A stretch of DNA of 64,000 nt from Belliella filtrata (GTDB taxonomy: Bacteria; Bacteroidota; Bacteroidia; Cytophagales; Cyclobacteriaceae), in contig NZ_JAKZGP010000008.1 in assembly GCF_022549775.1 (NCBI RefSeq), forward strand, positions 1-64,000. Direction: 5' to 3'. The notes beneath the pieces were generated by a model. It ran no database searches. It saw only the letters and a list, made by a program, of their open reading frames with translations, and was not told the origin of the DNA. Both the position numbers and the translations under genes were made by a program. Numbering within the stretch: position 1 is the first letter of the stretch; every line of letters starts with the position of its first letter. Positions 18,757-28,380 of this stretch are shown here, in pieces.

Positions 18757-20649
18757 TTATCTTGCGAAAAAAGCGTGTATTTTATTTAAATCAAGTTTTA
18801 CGAAGGTTTTGTTCCCCGAAAGCCCATAATTTGGATTTTGGCATGCAAATAATTGACCCACCAAAGTCTCCATTTCTGAAGGATCTAGCTTAGAGCCTTT
18901 TTTCAAGGATGATTTTTTAGCCAATGACCTGGCCAGGTTCTCTCGCTTGTCTAAGGATAGTTCTGATTTGAAATGCTTAAACTGCTCAAGCAATCCCTCA
19001 AACAAGGCCTTTTCATTTTGAGCTTGTACATTTGCTGGTACTCCTTGGATGAGAATGGTTTCTTTTCCGAATACTTCTATTACGAATCCCAGACTGAGGA
19101 GTTCTTCTTTGATGTCCATGACTAGCACAAAATCAGCGGGACTTAATTGTATATGTTGTGGAAACAGACATTGCTGAGAGGCTCCCGCTGAATTGTTCAG
19201 CTGCTTGATGTAGCGCTCATATAGAATTCTTTCGTGTGTCGCTTGTTGATCTAAGATCAAAACCCCAGATGACATTTGAGCAACTATGTAACTTTGTTCT
19301 ACTTGAAATGTTGCTCCGGTGTTTTCTTGTTGCTCATGAAATACATTTGCTCCAGCTGATTGATCATTTGCTTTTGAGGAGAAAGTCAAGATATCAGTAT
19401 CTTCCTCTTTCTTATTATCATTTCTATACTGATCTACAGATGACCCTGAAGGTTTTTCGTGTCCTTCAAAAAGTCTTTCCCACCCTGAAGTGGATTGCTT
19501 TTTGAAAGTAGAACTTTGAAATGACTTATAGGCATTTTCTTTGGAAAGATCATCTGGCTTGTAGCTGTTTTCTCGATCAACATCATCTTTGCGAGTTTGA
19601 TCATTTTTCCAATTCTCATTGAAATTGACATCCATGCTGAAGTCTATGGTAGGGACCACCAGATGTGCACCCAAGGCTTGCTTTACTGCAGCCCTGATGA
19701 CAGCATAGACAGTCCTTTCATCGTCGAATTTGATCTCGGTTTTTGTAGGATGTACATTGATGTCAATGTGAGTGGGGTCGATTTCTAAGAATAACACATA
19801 AAAAGGGTGCATGTCAGAAGGCATAAGCCCCTCATATGCATTCGCAACAGCATGATGCAAATAATTGCTTCTTATGTATCTATTGTTTACGAAAAAATAT
19901 TGCTCACCCCTGGTTTTTCTAGCGGTATCTGGCTTACCGATGTAGCCTTGGATATTGAGATGTGGGGTGTTCTCTTGGCAGCTTACTAGATTGCTTTGAT
20001 AGCTTTTGCCAAATACCCCAACGATTCTTTGACTTAGTTTGCCAGAAGTCAAACTGAAAAGCTCCATATCATTTTGATAAAATGAAAAAGCTATCCCTGG
20101 ATAGGCAAGTGCTACCCTTTGGAATTCTTCCACCAAATGCTTCATTTCTACTGCATTGGATTTTAGGAAATTCCTTCGTGCTGGGACATTGAAAAACAAG
20201 TTCTTCACTGCAATTGAAGTACCTTCTGGGCAGGAGGTAGGTTCTTGTTTTTTGAACTCTGAGCCTTCTATTTGGATGAGGGTACCGAGCTCTTCACCTT
20301 GTTGTCTGGTTTTCATTTCAACCTGAGCCACAGCAGCGATGGAAGCCATGGCTTCTCCTCGGAAGCCGAAGGTTCTGATAGAAAACAAGTCCTCAGAAGT
20401 CCTGATTTTTGAAGTTGCATGACGTTCGAAACACATCCGCGCATCAGTCAATGACATGCCCTTTCCATTGTCAATGACTTGCATGAGTGCTTTCCCTGCG
20501 TCTTTGACGATTACTTGGATTTGAGTAGCCCCTGCATCTACAGCGTTTTCTAGCATTTCCTTCAGGGCTGAGGCAGGTCTTTGAACTACTTCTCCAGCGG
20601 CGATTTGATTGGCTATAGCGTCAGGTAGAAGCTGTATGATATCATTCAT
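18757..20649 (-). CDS. mutL: DNA mismatch repair protein MutL
   Basis: 630 residues. The N-terminal GHKL ATPase has '[10 protein letters not shown]', 'DNGKGM' and '[15 protein letters not shown]'. An acidic and polar linker spans about 345-440. The C-terminal dimerisation/endonuclease domain follows. The metal motif usually written DQHA(x)2E(x)4E reads [12 protein letters not shown] here, with Gln in place of His but the acidic residues kept. It ends with '[19 protein letters not shown]', part of the conserved C-terminal zinc-site region. It overlaps the upstream membrane protein by four bases (ATGA) and is followed by two rhomboid genes. Confidence 0.96.
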   Translation of the reverse strand: MNDIIQLLPDAIANQIAAGEVVQRPASALKEMLENAVDAGATQIQVIVKDAGKALMQVIDNGKGMSLTDARMCFERHATSKIRTSEDLFSIRTFGFRGEAMASIAAVAQVEMKTRQQGEELGTLIQIEGSEFKKQEPTSCPEGTSIAVKNLFFNVPARRNFLKSNAVEMKHLVEEFQRVALAYPGIAFSFYQNDMELFSLTSGKLSQRIVGVFGKSYQSNLVSCQENTPHLNIQGYIGKPDTARKTRGEQYFFVNNRYIRSNYLHHAVANAYEGLMPSDMHPFYVLFLEIDPTHIDINVHPTKTEIKFDDERTVYAVIRAAVKQALGAHLVVPTIDFSMDVNFNENWKNDQTRKDDVDRENSYKPDDLSKENAYKSFQSSTFKKQSTSGWERLFEGHEKPSGSSVDQYRNDNKKEEDTDILTFSSKANDQSAGANVFHEQQENTGATFQVEQSYIVAQMSSGVLILDQQATHERILYERYIKQLNNSAGASQQCLFPQHIQLSPADFVLVMDIKEELLSLGFVIEVFGKETILIQGVPANVQAQNEKALFEGLLEQFKHFKSELSLDKRENLARSLAKKSSLKKGSKLDPSEMETLVGQLFACQNPNYGLSGNKTFVKLDLNKIHAFFAR

Positions 20650-21056
20650 CTCCTGCTTCGCCCTTTCAATTTTAAGAATAAAGCCAACAAAACACCACCG
20701 CCTGCGACATAAAGAATCCCATATAGGACCAATGCGCCATAGTAGATATAGCCTATCATACTACCGATGAGTAAAATCAAGATAATCATTCGGAGCATTC
20801 CAGCTGAGGTCAGTACCGAGGAAGTTCGTCCTTTGATCGCTCCGCCTTGAGCAAAAGCTCCTCGGATAGATGATCCATAGTTTTGTCTGAAAGAATCAGT
20901 GACTTCTTCTTCAGATTGTATTTTGCCTTCGGCTTGTAGCTCCCTTTTGATGCGTTCAGTTCTTTGCTCTATTTCTTCTCGAATAGGGTCGTAATACCTT
21001 GGCTTGATGTCAAAGCTCATAGGTTTTGCTGTCTTAAAGATCGAAGGGAATTTCAT
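20646..21056 (-). CDS. Small membrane protein upstream of mutL
   Basis: 136 residues. The N-terminal half is polar and charged ('[26 protein letters not shown]') and looks helical. The C-terminal half has two membrane helices at about 87-106 and 108-128, ending in a basic 'KLKGRSRR'. The family is not recognised. Its stop overlaps the mutL start, which makes translational coupling likely. Both termini are probably cytoplasmic given the basic tail. Confidence 0.75.
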   Translation of the reverse strand: MKFPSIFKTAKPMSFDIKPRYYDPIREEIEQRTERIKRELQAEGKIQSEEEVTDSFRQNYGSSIRGAFAQGGAIKGRTSSVLTSAGMLRMIILILLIGSMIGYIYYGALVLYGILYVAGGGVLLALFLKLKGRSRR

Positions 21057-21210
21057 ACGCTGTTTGTAATCTTTTCGTTAATTTACGTTGGAAACTTAGG
21101 TTGAAAGCTTTTCTGATAAAAGAATTCTTCCAAAGTTTGCAATTGAGTTATACCTCGTATATTCTTACAAAGTTATTTTAAATATTAAGCAATAAAAATT
21201 AAACACTGGC

Positions 21211-24200
21211 ATGCGGGTAAAAGTTTGGAGCGTATTTTTGGGATTATTGTTAATCTTCACTACTGACAGTGCGGTCAGCTGGGATTTGTCTGTACAAGAT
21301 AGTCCAGAGTTAGAAATGAAGGCTATAGAAGAAGTATCTGAGCAGCCAAAAGCCGAGAAAAAAAGGTTAAAAAAAGACCCTTTGATCGCTAAAGATGCCA
21401 GAAAGCAAAGAATTTGGGTAGATTCTGTTTTCAATTCCATGAGCTTTGAGCAGCGGCTTGGGCAGCTGTTCATGGTGGCAGCTTATTCCAACAAAGGAGA
21501 ACAACACAAACAAGAAATCTCCAAACTGATCAACGAGCAACAACTTGGAGGCGTGATTTTTTTCCAAGGAGGACCTGTAAGGCAAGCTCACCTCACCAAT
21601 TATTACCAGCAAATTTCTAAAGTGCCCTTGTTTGTCGCCATGGATGCAGAGTGGGGGGTGAGCATGAGGCTAGACTCTGTTATCAATTTCCCTAAAGCCA
21701 TGACCCTAGGAGCACTACCAGACGAGCAGCTTGTATATGATATGGGCCGAGAAATTGCCCAACAATTCAAAGAGCTTGGTATGCATATCAATTTTGCACC
21801 TGTGGTAGATGTTAATTCAAATCCAAACAATCCTGTTATTGGCTATAGGGCGTTTGGAGAAGAAAAAAAGCTGGTGACAGCTAAATCTAAAGCATACATG
21901 AAAGGGCTTCAAGATCATGGTGTGTTAGCCAATGCCAAGCATTTTCCTGGACATGGAGATACTGAGTCTGATTCGCATTATACCTTACCTGTGATCAAGC
22001 ACACCACCAAAAGAATTGAGGAGATTGATCTATTTCCCTATCGTGAACTGATAGATGATGATCTCATGTCAGTGATGGTGGCTCACCTTCACGTACCGAG
22101 CTTAGATGCTGAAAAAAACAAAGCCACCACATTGTCAAAGTATGTAGTGACTGATTTGCTTCAAGACCAGATGAATTTCAGTGGATTGATCTTTACAGAT
22201 GCTTTGAATATGAACGGAGTGTCTAAGTTTTATAAACCAGGTGAAGTTGATCTTTTGGCCTTGTTGGCAGGAAATGACATCCTACTTTATTCTCAAGATG
22301 TACCCAAAGCGAAGCAAATGATCATGCAGGCTGTGGCTGATGGTAAAATCACGCAAGAGGAGATCGATCAGCGTGTGATGAAGGTACTGAAAGCCAAGTA
22401 TTGGGCAGGACTGAATGAGATCAAACCCATAGAGACGAGAGGTCTCGTGGAAAGACTGAATACAAAGACATCCTCTCAATTGGTTGAGAGACTTTATGCT
22501 GATGCTATCAGTGTGGTGTCAAATAAAAACGATTTCTTGCCTCTGCGACACTTAAATATGCTCAGTATCGCTTCCTTGACTATTGGCGATAAAGGTGCTA
22601 CTTTCAAAAAAAGGCTTGACAAATACGGTAAAGTGGCACATTTTGAAATGGATAAAGGTGCCAATGCTAGTCAGCAATCACAACTAAGCGAAAAGCTTAA
22701 AGATTACAATACAGTTGTGGTCGGCTTCATGGGTATTACCAATAGTCCTTCAAGAAATTTTGGAATTGTTCAGTCTGATATTGATTTTATCAAATCACTG
22801 AGTAAAGAAAAATCAGTGATTGTGGTACTTTTTGGGAATGCTTATGCAGCAAAATTCCTGCAAGGACTGCCTCATAATGTATTGGTATTTGAAAACAACG
22901 ATTTCACGCAAGGCCTAGCGGCTGAAGTGATCTTTGGAGGAAGGGATGCAAAAGGAATATTGCCTGTGACTGTAGCCGAAAGTATAGCCATGGGCAGTGG
23001 TGGACTATTGCCAGGACTAGGAAGATTTTCTTATACCTATCCGGAAAGTCAAGGACTTGACAGCGAGACTTTGTCTGAAATAGATAAAGTGATGGAAGCT
23101 GGTATCAGGAAGAAGGCTATGCCTGGTGGAGTGGTGTTGGTAGCAAAAAATGGTGAAGTGGTATTCGAAAAGGCCTATGGCTATCTCGACCACCAAAAGA
23201 GTCAACCTACATCTACTTCGACGGTCTATGATCTAGCATCAATTACCAAAGTCTTGGCGACTACACAGGCGGTAATGTTCTTGGCAGATAGAAATATCAT
23301 AGATATGGATGAGTCCTTAGCGCATTATCTACCTGAGCTAAAGACAACAAACAAAGGGGATTTAAAGCTCAAAGATATCATGGCTCACGAGGCTGGCTTA
23401 CCAGCATTTATTCCCTACTATGCCAAAACAGTCGAGGCAGGAAGTTGGAAGAGTTCTTTTTACAACCAATTGCCTTCAGAGACTTTTTCTATACCAATCG
23501 CAGAGGCTATGTATGCCTCACCAAGCTTGAGAGATAGTATTTGGAATTGGACGATCAAATCTGAGTTGAGAAAACCAACACCAAATTCTCGCAGGTATAG
23601 CTATGTGTATTCTGACCTTACGATGTATTTGATGCAGGCAGTTGTAGAACGAGTTGTCAATCAGCCTTTGGATCAATTTGTCGAGCAAATATTTTATGAA
23701 CCACTTGGTTTGCATACTTTGACTTTCAACCCAGCAAGGAAAATGCCTATTGAATTCATTGCGCCTACCGAAGATGATATCACTTTTCGAAAGCGTCTGA
23801 TTAGAGGGTATGTGCATGATCCTGGGGCAGCAATGTATGGAGGAGTTGCTGGGCATGCAGGGCTTTTTGGTACTGCAAATGATATCGCCGTGATGATGCA
23901 GCTGATGTTGAATGGAGGTAGGTATGGAGATGCCATTTTGCTTGATGAGAAGACGATCAAGGAGTTTACCAAAAGACAATCTACCCAAAGTCGAAGAGGA
24001 TGGGGATGGGACAAACCTGAGCCTGAGAAAGGTAAAGGAGGAAGTGCTGGTGTATTGGCTCCAAAAAGTACCTTCGGTCACACAGGTTTTACAGGTACTT
24101 GCGTATGGGCTGATCCTGAAAATGACCTCATATATGTATTCCTGTCCAACAGGGTGAATCCTGATGCTGGAAATAATATTTTACTTAAAGAAGGTATAAG

Positions 24201-24273
24201 GACTGAAATTCATGATATTATCTATAAGTCTATGGATAGGCGTCTGACCTCGGTTTTACATAAATCAGAATAA
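21211..24273 (+). CDS. GH3 beta-N-acetylglucosaminidase fused to a class C beta-lactamase-like hydrolase
   Basis: 1020 residues with an N-terminal signal sequence. Residues about 75-400 are a NagZ-type GH3 barrel: 'KHFPGHGDTESDSH' carries the Asp254/His256 acid-base dyad and 'IFTDALNMNGVS' the nucleophile Asp330. A GH3 C-terminal-like domain is at about 420-600. A serine hydrolase fills 610-1010, with SxxK at SITK (677-680), 'YSYVYSDLTMYL' and 'FGHTGFTGT'. The two-enzyme layout is known in Bacteroidota. It suggests one exported protein that removes GlcNAc and cuts an amide or ester bond, plausibly on peptidoglycan fragments. The start is the only ATG in front of the signal sequence. Confidence 0.93.
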   Translation: MRVKVWSVFLGLLLIFTTDSAVSWDLSVQDSPELEMKAIEEVSEQPKAEKKRLKKDPLIAKDARKQRIWVDSVFNSMSFEQRLGQLFMVAAYSNKGEQHKQEISKLINEQQLGGVIFFQGGPVRQAHLTNYYQQISKVPLFVAMDAEWGVSMRLDSVINFPKAMTLGALPDEQLVYDMGREIAQQFKELGMHINFAPVVDVNSNPNNPVIGYRAFGEEKKLVTAKSKAYMKGLQDHGVLANAKHFPGHGDTESDSHYTLPVIKHTTKRIEEIDLFPYRELIDDDLMSVMVAHLHVPSLDAEKNKATTLSKYVVTDLLQDQMNFSGLIFTDALNMNGVSKFYKPGEVDLLALLAGNDILLYSQDVPKAKQMIMQAVADGKITQEEIDQRVMKVLKAKYWAGLNEIKPIETRGLVERLNTKTSSQLVERLYADAISVVSNKNDFLPLRHLNMLSIASLTIGDKGATFKKRLDKYGKVAHFEMDKGANASQQSQLSEKLKDYNTVVVGFMGITNSPSRNFGIVQSDIDFIKSLSKEKSVIVVLFGNAYAAKFLQGLPHNVLVFENNDFTQGLAAEVIFGGRDAKGILPVTVAESIAMGSGGLLPGLGRFSYTYPESQGLDSETLSEIDKVMEAGIRKKAMPGGVVLVAKNGEVVFEKAYGYLDHQKSQPTSTSTVYDLASITKVLATTQAVMFLADRNIIDMDESLAHYLPELKTTNKGDLKLKDIMAHEAGLPAFIPYYAKTVEAGSWKSSFYNQLPSETFSIPIAEAMYASPSLRDSIWNWTIKSELRKPTPNSRRYSYVYSDLTMYLMQAVVERVVNQPLDQFVEQIFYEPLGLHTLTFNPARKMPIEFIAPTEDDITFRKRLIRGYVHDPGAAMYGGVAGHAGLFGTANDIAVMMQLMLNGGRYGDAILLDEKTIKEFTKRQSTQSRRGWGWDKPEPEKGKGGSAGVLAPKSTFGHTGFTGTCVWADPENDLIYVFLSNRVNPDAGNNILLKEGIRTEIHDIIYKSMDRRLTSVLHKSE

Positions 24274-24345
24274 TTATCTATAAAATGAACAAATAGCATA
24301 TGTGACGATGTTACAATGCTATCGATTTCAGTTTGAACCAAAGAT

Positions 24346-25491
24346 ATGAAAATAGGTATAGTCTGTTACCCAACATTTGGAGGGAGCGGTGTAGTAGCCA
24401 CAGAGCTTGGGAAAGCATTAGCAAAGGAAGGGCATCAAGTCCATTTCATTACTTACAGGCAACCTACTCGCTTGGATTTTTTTAGTGCAAACCTGTTTTA
24501 CCATGAAGTGGATATCAAGAGCTATCCATTGTTTGAACACGCACCCTATGAACTCGCTCTTGCTAGCAAGATGGTGAATGTGGTAAAGTATGAACAGCTT
24601 GACTTACTCCATGTACACTACGCCATTCCTCATGCCTCAGCGGCATATATGGCTAAGCAAATACTCAAAACCCAACAAATTCATATTCCTGTAGTTACTA
24701 CTTTGCATGGTACCGACATTACTTTAGTGGGAAAGGACCCTAGCTATGAACCTGTGGTTACCTTTAGTATCAATCAGTCAGATGGTGTGACTGCAGTTTC
24801 GGAGGATTTGAGGAAAGCAACTTTTGAACATTTTGATATAAAGAGGGAAATTAAAGTTATTCCAAACTTTATTGATTTGGAAAGGTTTAAAAAGCAGAAG
24901 AAAGAGCATTTCAAATTGGCGATTTGTCCCAATGGCGAGAAGCTTATTGTACATACCTCAAATTTCCGAAAGGTAAAACGAGTTGAGGATGTGATTAGGG
25001 TATTTGACGCAATAAGAAAACAAATCCCTGCAAAGTTACTTTTGGTAGGGGATGGTCCAGAGAGAGACAAGATGGAAAGACTTTGTAGAGAGCTGGGTAC
25101 TTGTGATCATATCAGGTTTTTGGGCAAGCTGGAGGCAGTGGAAGAAGTACTTTCCGTAGCAGATCTGTTTATGATGCCTTCAGAAAAAGAAAGTTTCGGC
25201 CTGGCTGCTCTTGAAGCAATGGCTTGTGAGGTTCCTATCCTAACTTCAGATGCAGGTGGGATTCCTGAACTAAACATAGACGGTGAGACTGGCTATGTAT
25301 GTAAAGTAGGGGATGTTGCAGACATGACGATAAAAGCGCTAGAGATCTTGAAAGATGAAAATTTGGCTGGTTTCAAAGATAGGGCATTGAGAAGAGCCAA
25401 GGAGTTTGATGTAGAGAATATCCTACCGATGTACGTGGAATTTTATCAAGAAACTATCGAGGAAGCTAAAATTTCATTGAGTAATATTTGA
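24346..25491 (+). CDS. bshA: N-acetyl-alpha-D-glucosaminyl L-malate synthase BshA
   Basis: 381 residues, a GT4 glycosyltransferase that joins GlcNAc from UDP-GlcNAc to L-malate, the first step of bacillithiol synthesis. The N-terminus 'KIGIVCYPTFGGSGVVATELGKAL' and 'HEVDIKSYPLFEHAPYELALASKM' are BshA hallmarks, as are 'LHVHYAIPHA' and 'VTTLHGTDITLVG'. The nucleotide-sugar site has 'MPSEKESFGLAALEAMACEVPILTS'. Length and motifs are standard. It lies 72 bases after the GH3 fusion. The bacillithiol disulfide reductase candidate YpdA is 10 kb downstream. Confidence 0.95.
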   Translation: MKIGIVCYPTFGGSGVVATELGKALAKEGHQVHFITYRQPTRLDFFSANLFYHEVDIKSYPLFEHAPYELALASKMVNVVKYEQLDLLHVHYAIPHASAAYMAKQILKTQQIHIPVVTTLHGTDITLVGKDPSYEPVVTFSINQSDGVTAVSEDLRKATFEHFDIKREIKVIPNFIDLERFKKQKKEHFKLAICPNGEKLIVHTSNFRKVKRVEDVIRVFDAIRKQIPAKLLLVGDGPERDKMERLCRELGTCDHIRFLGKLEAVEEVLSVADLFMMPSEKESFGLAALEAMACEVPILTSDAGGIPELNIDGETGYVCKVGDVADMTIKALEILKDENLAGFKDRALRRAKEFDVENILPMYVEFYQETIEEAKISLSNI

Positions 25492-25517
25492 TCAGTAATT
25501 TCTCAACTATTTGAAGA

Positions 25518-25552
25518 TTTGCTCGTAATATTAACCATTCAGGTTACTTTTG
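25518..25552 (+). promoter_or_regulatory. Candidate Bacteroidota-type promoter
   Basis: TTTG (25518-25521) and TACTTTTG (25545-25552, fits TAnnTTTG) are 23 bases apart, about 70 bases upstream of the fatty acid hydroxylase-like gene. The spacing is slightly longer than usual. Confidence 0.4.
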
Positions 25553-25623
25553 CACCGAATTTGTAAATAAAATATACACCTACAGTTCTGTACCTTGAAA
25601 TATAAGAACAAAACAAAAAAGAG

Positions 25624-26265
25624 ATGAGCGCCACATTGAAAAAAATCGGAAGATTGGATAGGCCTGATAATAATGGGACTGCCACGATGTTTAAGAATCC
25701 TATTTTGGAAAAAATATCAAGGACTCACATCAGTATTCCAATCATGATGTTTCTAGTGATCAGTATAGTTTCGTTTTACTATGCTGTGACAGCTACCAGT
25801 ATCAGCCTAGCGGTAGGTATTCCAATAATGTTGATCGGTTTATTAGCATTCACACTTGTGGAGTATTTAATGCACAAGTACTTTTTTCACATGGAGCCTG
25901 ATACACCTGCCAAAGACAAGCTTCAATACACTGTCCATGGGGTGCATCATGACTATCCAAAGGACAAGGACAGACTTGCGATGCCTCCTTTTGTGAGTGC
26001 ATTTTATGCACTTGTATTCTACATCGTATTCAGCTTTATCATGGGGAGTTATGCATTGTATTTCTTGCCAGGATTCTTATTTGGGTATGCGAGCTATTTG
26101 GGAGTCCATTACATTGTACATGCATATCAGCCTCCAAAGAATTTTCTGAAAGTTCTATGGGTGAATCATGCAGTGCATCACTATAAGGATCCAGACGCTG
26201 CTTTTGGTGTAAGTTCACCTTTATGGGATTACATTTTTGGCACAATGCCAAAAAAGGAAAAATAA
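25624..26265 (+). CDS. Fatty acid hydroxylase superfamily membrane protein (FA2H/sterol desaturase type)
   Basis: 213 residues with four membrane helices. The di-iron histidine clusters are all present: 'EYLMHKYFFH', 'HGVHHDYPKDKDR', 'GVHYIVHAYQPP' and 'NHAVHHYKDPDAAFGVSSPLWDYIFGT'. The last is close to the ending of eukaryotic fatty acid 2-hydroxylases. It probably adds a hydroxyl to the acyl chain of a lipid, perhaps a sphingolipid or an amino lipid, both common in this phylum. The lipid is not shown by sequence. It is a single gene closed by its own terminator. Confidence 0.88.
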   Translation: MSATLKKIGRLDRPDNNGTATMFKNPILEKISRTHISIPIMMFLVISIVSFYYAVTATSISLAVGIPIMLIGLLAFTLVEYLMHKYFFHMEPDTPAKDKLQYTVHGVHHDYPKDKDRLAMPPFVSAFYALVFYIVFSFIMGSYALYFLPGFLFGYASYLGVHYIVHAYQPPKNFLKVLWVNHAVHHYKDPDAAFGVSSPLWDYIFGTMPKKEK

Positions 26266-26272
26266 AATAAAG

Positions 26273-26292
26273 CCCTCGAAAGAGGGTTTTTT
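26273..26292 (+). terminator. Rho-independent terminator
   Basis: The stem pairs CCCTC (26273-26277) with GAGGG (26282-26286), with a GAAA loop and six T's after it. It lies 8 bases after the hydroxylase gene and immediately before the next start. Confidence 0.9.
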
Positions 26293-26309
26293 CATTACAA
26301 ATAATAGCT

Positions 26310-27125
26310 ATGAAAATTTCAGTCATTGGATTTGGTTGGTTAGGAAAACCACTTGCATATCATTTGATCTCTAAAGGACACCAAGTGATAGGAAGTGCTA
26401 CTTCCGAAGAAAAGGTGAAGTTGCTTCAGCAAGAGGGATTAGATACGACACTTTTGAAACTGTGTCCGCATCCAGAAGGTGTTGGTTTTCAAAAGCTATT
26501 TGATGCGGACGTATTGCTCATCAATGTGCCTCCCAGAACAAGATCTGCCGCACCGACTTTTCATCCCGAGCAAATGAAGTTTCTCAAAGCCATGATAGAA
26601 CGAGGAACTGTCAGAAAGGTAATCTACGTATCAGCCACCTCTGTATATCCTGATCTCAACCAAGTAGCCCGTGAGGAAGATCCATTGACCAGGTCAAGCA
26701 CTGGAAATCTAGCTTTGTTCGATGCGGAGACTTTACTTCAAATGGATGCACCTTATGCACTTACTATTGTAAGATTTGGTGGATTGCTTGGTGTAGATCG
26801 AATTCCAGGAAAGTATTTTTCAGGAAAGGACAATGTAGTAGGTGATACTCCTGTGAATTACATCCATAGGGATGATGCAGTGAGCATGCTGACATGGATC
26901 ATCACCAAAGAACTTTGGGTCGAGGTTTTCAATGGTGTCGCTCCTTTACATCCCAGACGAAGTCAAGTTTATGAGAGAAATGCCAAAGACCTGGGATTTG
27001 CACCTCCTCAATCCTATGCAGAACTAGGTCAAAATGCGTGGAAGGAAATTTCAGCTGATAAAATTTTAAAGACAGGCTTTGAGTTTTCGATTCCAGATCC
27101 ACTGGATTTTTGGTATGAAGGGTAA
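26310..27125 (+). CDS. NAD(P)-binding protein of the YeeZ/SDR type
   Basis: 271 residues. The N-terminal Rossmann motif is 'ISVIGFGWLGKPLAYHL'. 'VIYVSATSVYPD' corresponds to the epimerase active-site strand, and 'VNYIHRDDAVSML' is a typical extended-SDR motif. It matches the SDR family oxidoreductases annotated as YeeZ, whose substrate is unknown. The usual YxxxK catalytic pair is not evident, so enzymatic activity is uncertain. It stands as a single gene between two terminators. Confidence 0.78.
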   Translation: MKISVIGFGWLGKPLAYHLISKGHQVIGSATSEEKVKLLQQEGLDTTLLKLCPHPEGVGFQKLFDADVLLINVPPRTRSAAPTFHPEQMKFLKAMIERGTVRKVIYVSATSVYPDLNQVAREEDPLTRSSTGNLALFDAETLLQMDAPYALTIVRFGGLLGVDRIPGKYFSGKDNVVGDTPVNYIHRDDAVSMLTWIITKELWVEVFNGVAPLHPRRSQVYERNAKDLGFAPPQSYAELGQNAWKEISADKILKTGFEFSIPDPLDFWYEG

Positions 27126-27155
27126 AGGTTGAATTGAGTGGCTGTTAAAAAATTT

Positions 27156-27196
27156 AGGTCGAATCCATATACCAACTTAGTATATGGATTCGACCT
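27156..27196. terminator. Perfect 17-base inverted repeat between convergent genes
   Basis: AGGTCGAATCCATATAC (27156-27172) and its exact complement (27180-27196) flank a 7-base loop, CAACTTA. The A6 run at about 27147-27152 gives a U tract for the leftward sugar dehydrogenase transcript. The element could terminate both converging transcripts. Confidence 0.75.
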
Positions 27197-27219
27197 ATTG
27201 AATTGTGGGTGATGGAAAT

Positions 27220-28380
27220 TTAATCCTGTGGAATGATCTTCACCATCAGGCCAGTAGCCTCAGTGATGGCATAGATATAACCGTCTGGGCTTTGAGAAAC
27301 TTGTCTCACCCTTCCGATCTCATTCAATAACTTCTCTTCTCCTACGTAGGTAGTTCCATCTAACTCTACTCTAGAAATGTGTTGTCCTGCAAGCGCTGCC
27401 ACAAGTAGATTGCCTTTCCAAGTTGGATATTTGTCAGAAGTGACCAAGGCCATACCGCATGTTGCAATGGATGGAACCCAGTATGAAACAGGAGATTCCA
27501 TTCCTTCTTTTTCAGTTTCTTCGGTTATAATAGATCCGTCATAGTCAATACCGTAAGTAACTTCTGGCCATCCGTAGTTTTTGCCTTTCTCGATCAAATT
27601 TAACTCGTCACCACCTTTTGGACCATGCTCTACAGACCAAAGCCTGTTATTGTCAGCATCATAAATCATGCCTTGTGGGTTTCTATTACCATAAGTCCAG
27701 ATAGAGGCTACTGCACCATCTACATCTACAAAAGGGTTGTCAGATGGGATACGGCCATCATCATGGATTCTGTGAATCTTACCATGAGAGTTGTTTAGCT
27801 CTTGTGCATTTTCGGGACGGCTTCCTTTATCACCATTAGCATAGTACAAGTAGTTATCTTTGTCAAAAACTATTCTAGTACCAAAGTGTCTTCCACCTTG
27901 CCATTCCGGCATATTTACAATCAATTCTTCAAGGTCAACTAGTGCGTTGCCATCAAGTTTAGCACGTGATATGGTCAAAACACCACCATTGTTCAAGTCC
28001 TTGGCATAAGCAAGGTAGATCCAACCATTGCTTTCATAGTCTGGATGGATAGCGATATCCAATAGGCCTGCTTGATTTACGGCATGAACTTCGGGCACTC
28101 CTGTCAGTTTCTCTCCTGTAAAAGCATCATCCTTGAATATCAAAATTTCTCCCTTTCTTTCGGTTACAAGCATTCTTCCATCAGGAAGCCATGTCATTCC
28201 CCAAGGGTTCTCGAAATCTGTATGAAGGGTATCAAGCGTAAAAGTAAGCTTTTCCGATTCTATAGCTCCCGCTGTATTCTCCTGAGTATTATCATTTGCT
28301 TGGGGTTCTGAGCAAGATGCTAGTCCAGCAGCTAAGAACATACCCAAAACAAAAGACAGATTTTTGTGTGATCTTATCAT
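27220..28380 (-). CDS. PQQ-dependent sugar dehydrogenase-like lipoprotein (GSDH/YliI family)
   Basis: 386 residues with a lipoprotein signal ('LAAGLASCSEP'). It is a six-bladed propeller of the glucose/sorbosone dehydrogenase family: 'FENPWGMTWLPDGRMLVTERKG' opens the first blade, and 'ENAQELNNSHGKIHRIHDDGRIPSDNPF', 'YGNRNPQGM', 'EHGPKGGDELNLIEKGKNYGWPEVTYG' and 'GNLLVAALAGQHISRVEL' follow. The family oxidises aldose sugars in the periplasm with PQQ. No PQQ synthesis gene is visible in the window, so the cofactor would be imported or made elsewhere. It is transcribed alone. Confidence 0.92.
   Translation of the reverse strand: MIRSHKNLSFVLGMFLAAGLASCSEPQANDNTQENTAGAIESEKLTFTLDTLHTDFENPWGMTWLPDGRMLVTERKGEILIFKDDAFTGEKLTGVPEVHAVNQAGLLDIAIHPDYESNGWIYLAYAKDLNNGGVLTISRAKLDGNALVDLEELIVNMPEWQGGRHFGTRIVFDKDNYLYYANGDKGSRPENAQELNNSHGKIHRIHDDGRIPSDNPFVDVDGAVASIWTYGNRNPQGMIYDADNNRLWSVEHGPKGGDELNLIEKGKNYGWPEVTYGIDYDGSIITEETEKEGMESPVSYWVPSIATCGMALVTSDKYPTWKGNLLVAALAGQHISRVELDGTTYVGEEKLLNEIGRVRQVSQSPDGYIYAITEATGLMVKIIPQD

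Noticed and set aside
23518-24081. A long open frame on the strand opposite the GH3/serine hydrolase gene
   Set aside because: It lies fully inside a well-supported gene, has no recognisable domain and mirrors its codon pattern.
27156-27172. A tRNA-like GGTCGAATCC string
   Set aside because: It is one arm of a perfect 17-base palindrome; no anticodon arm, acceptor stem or D-loop can be built around it.
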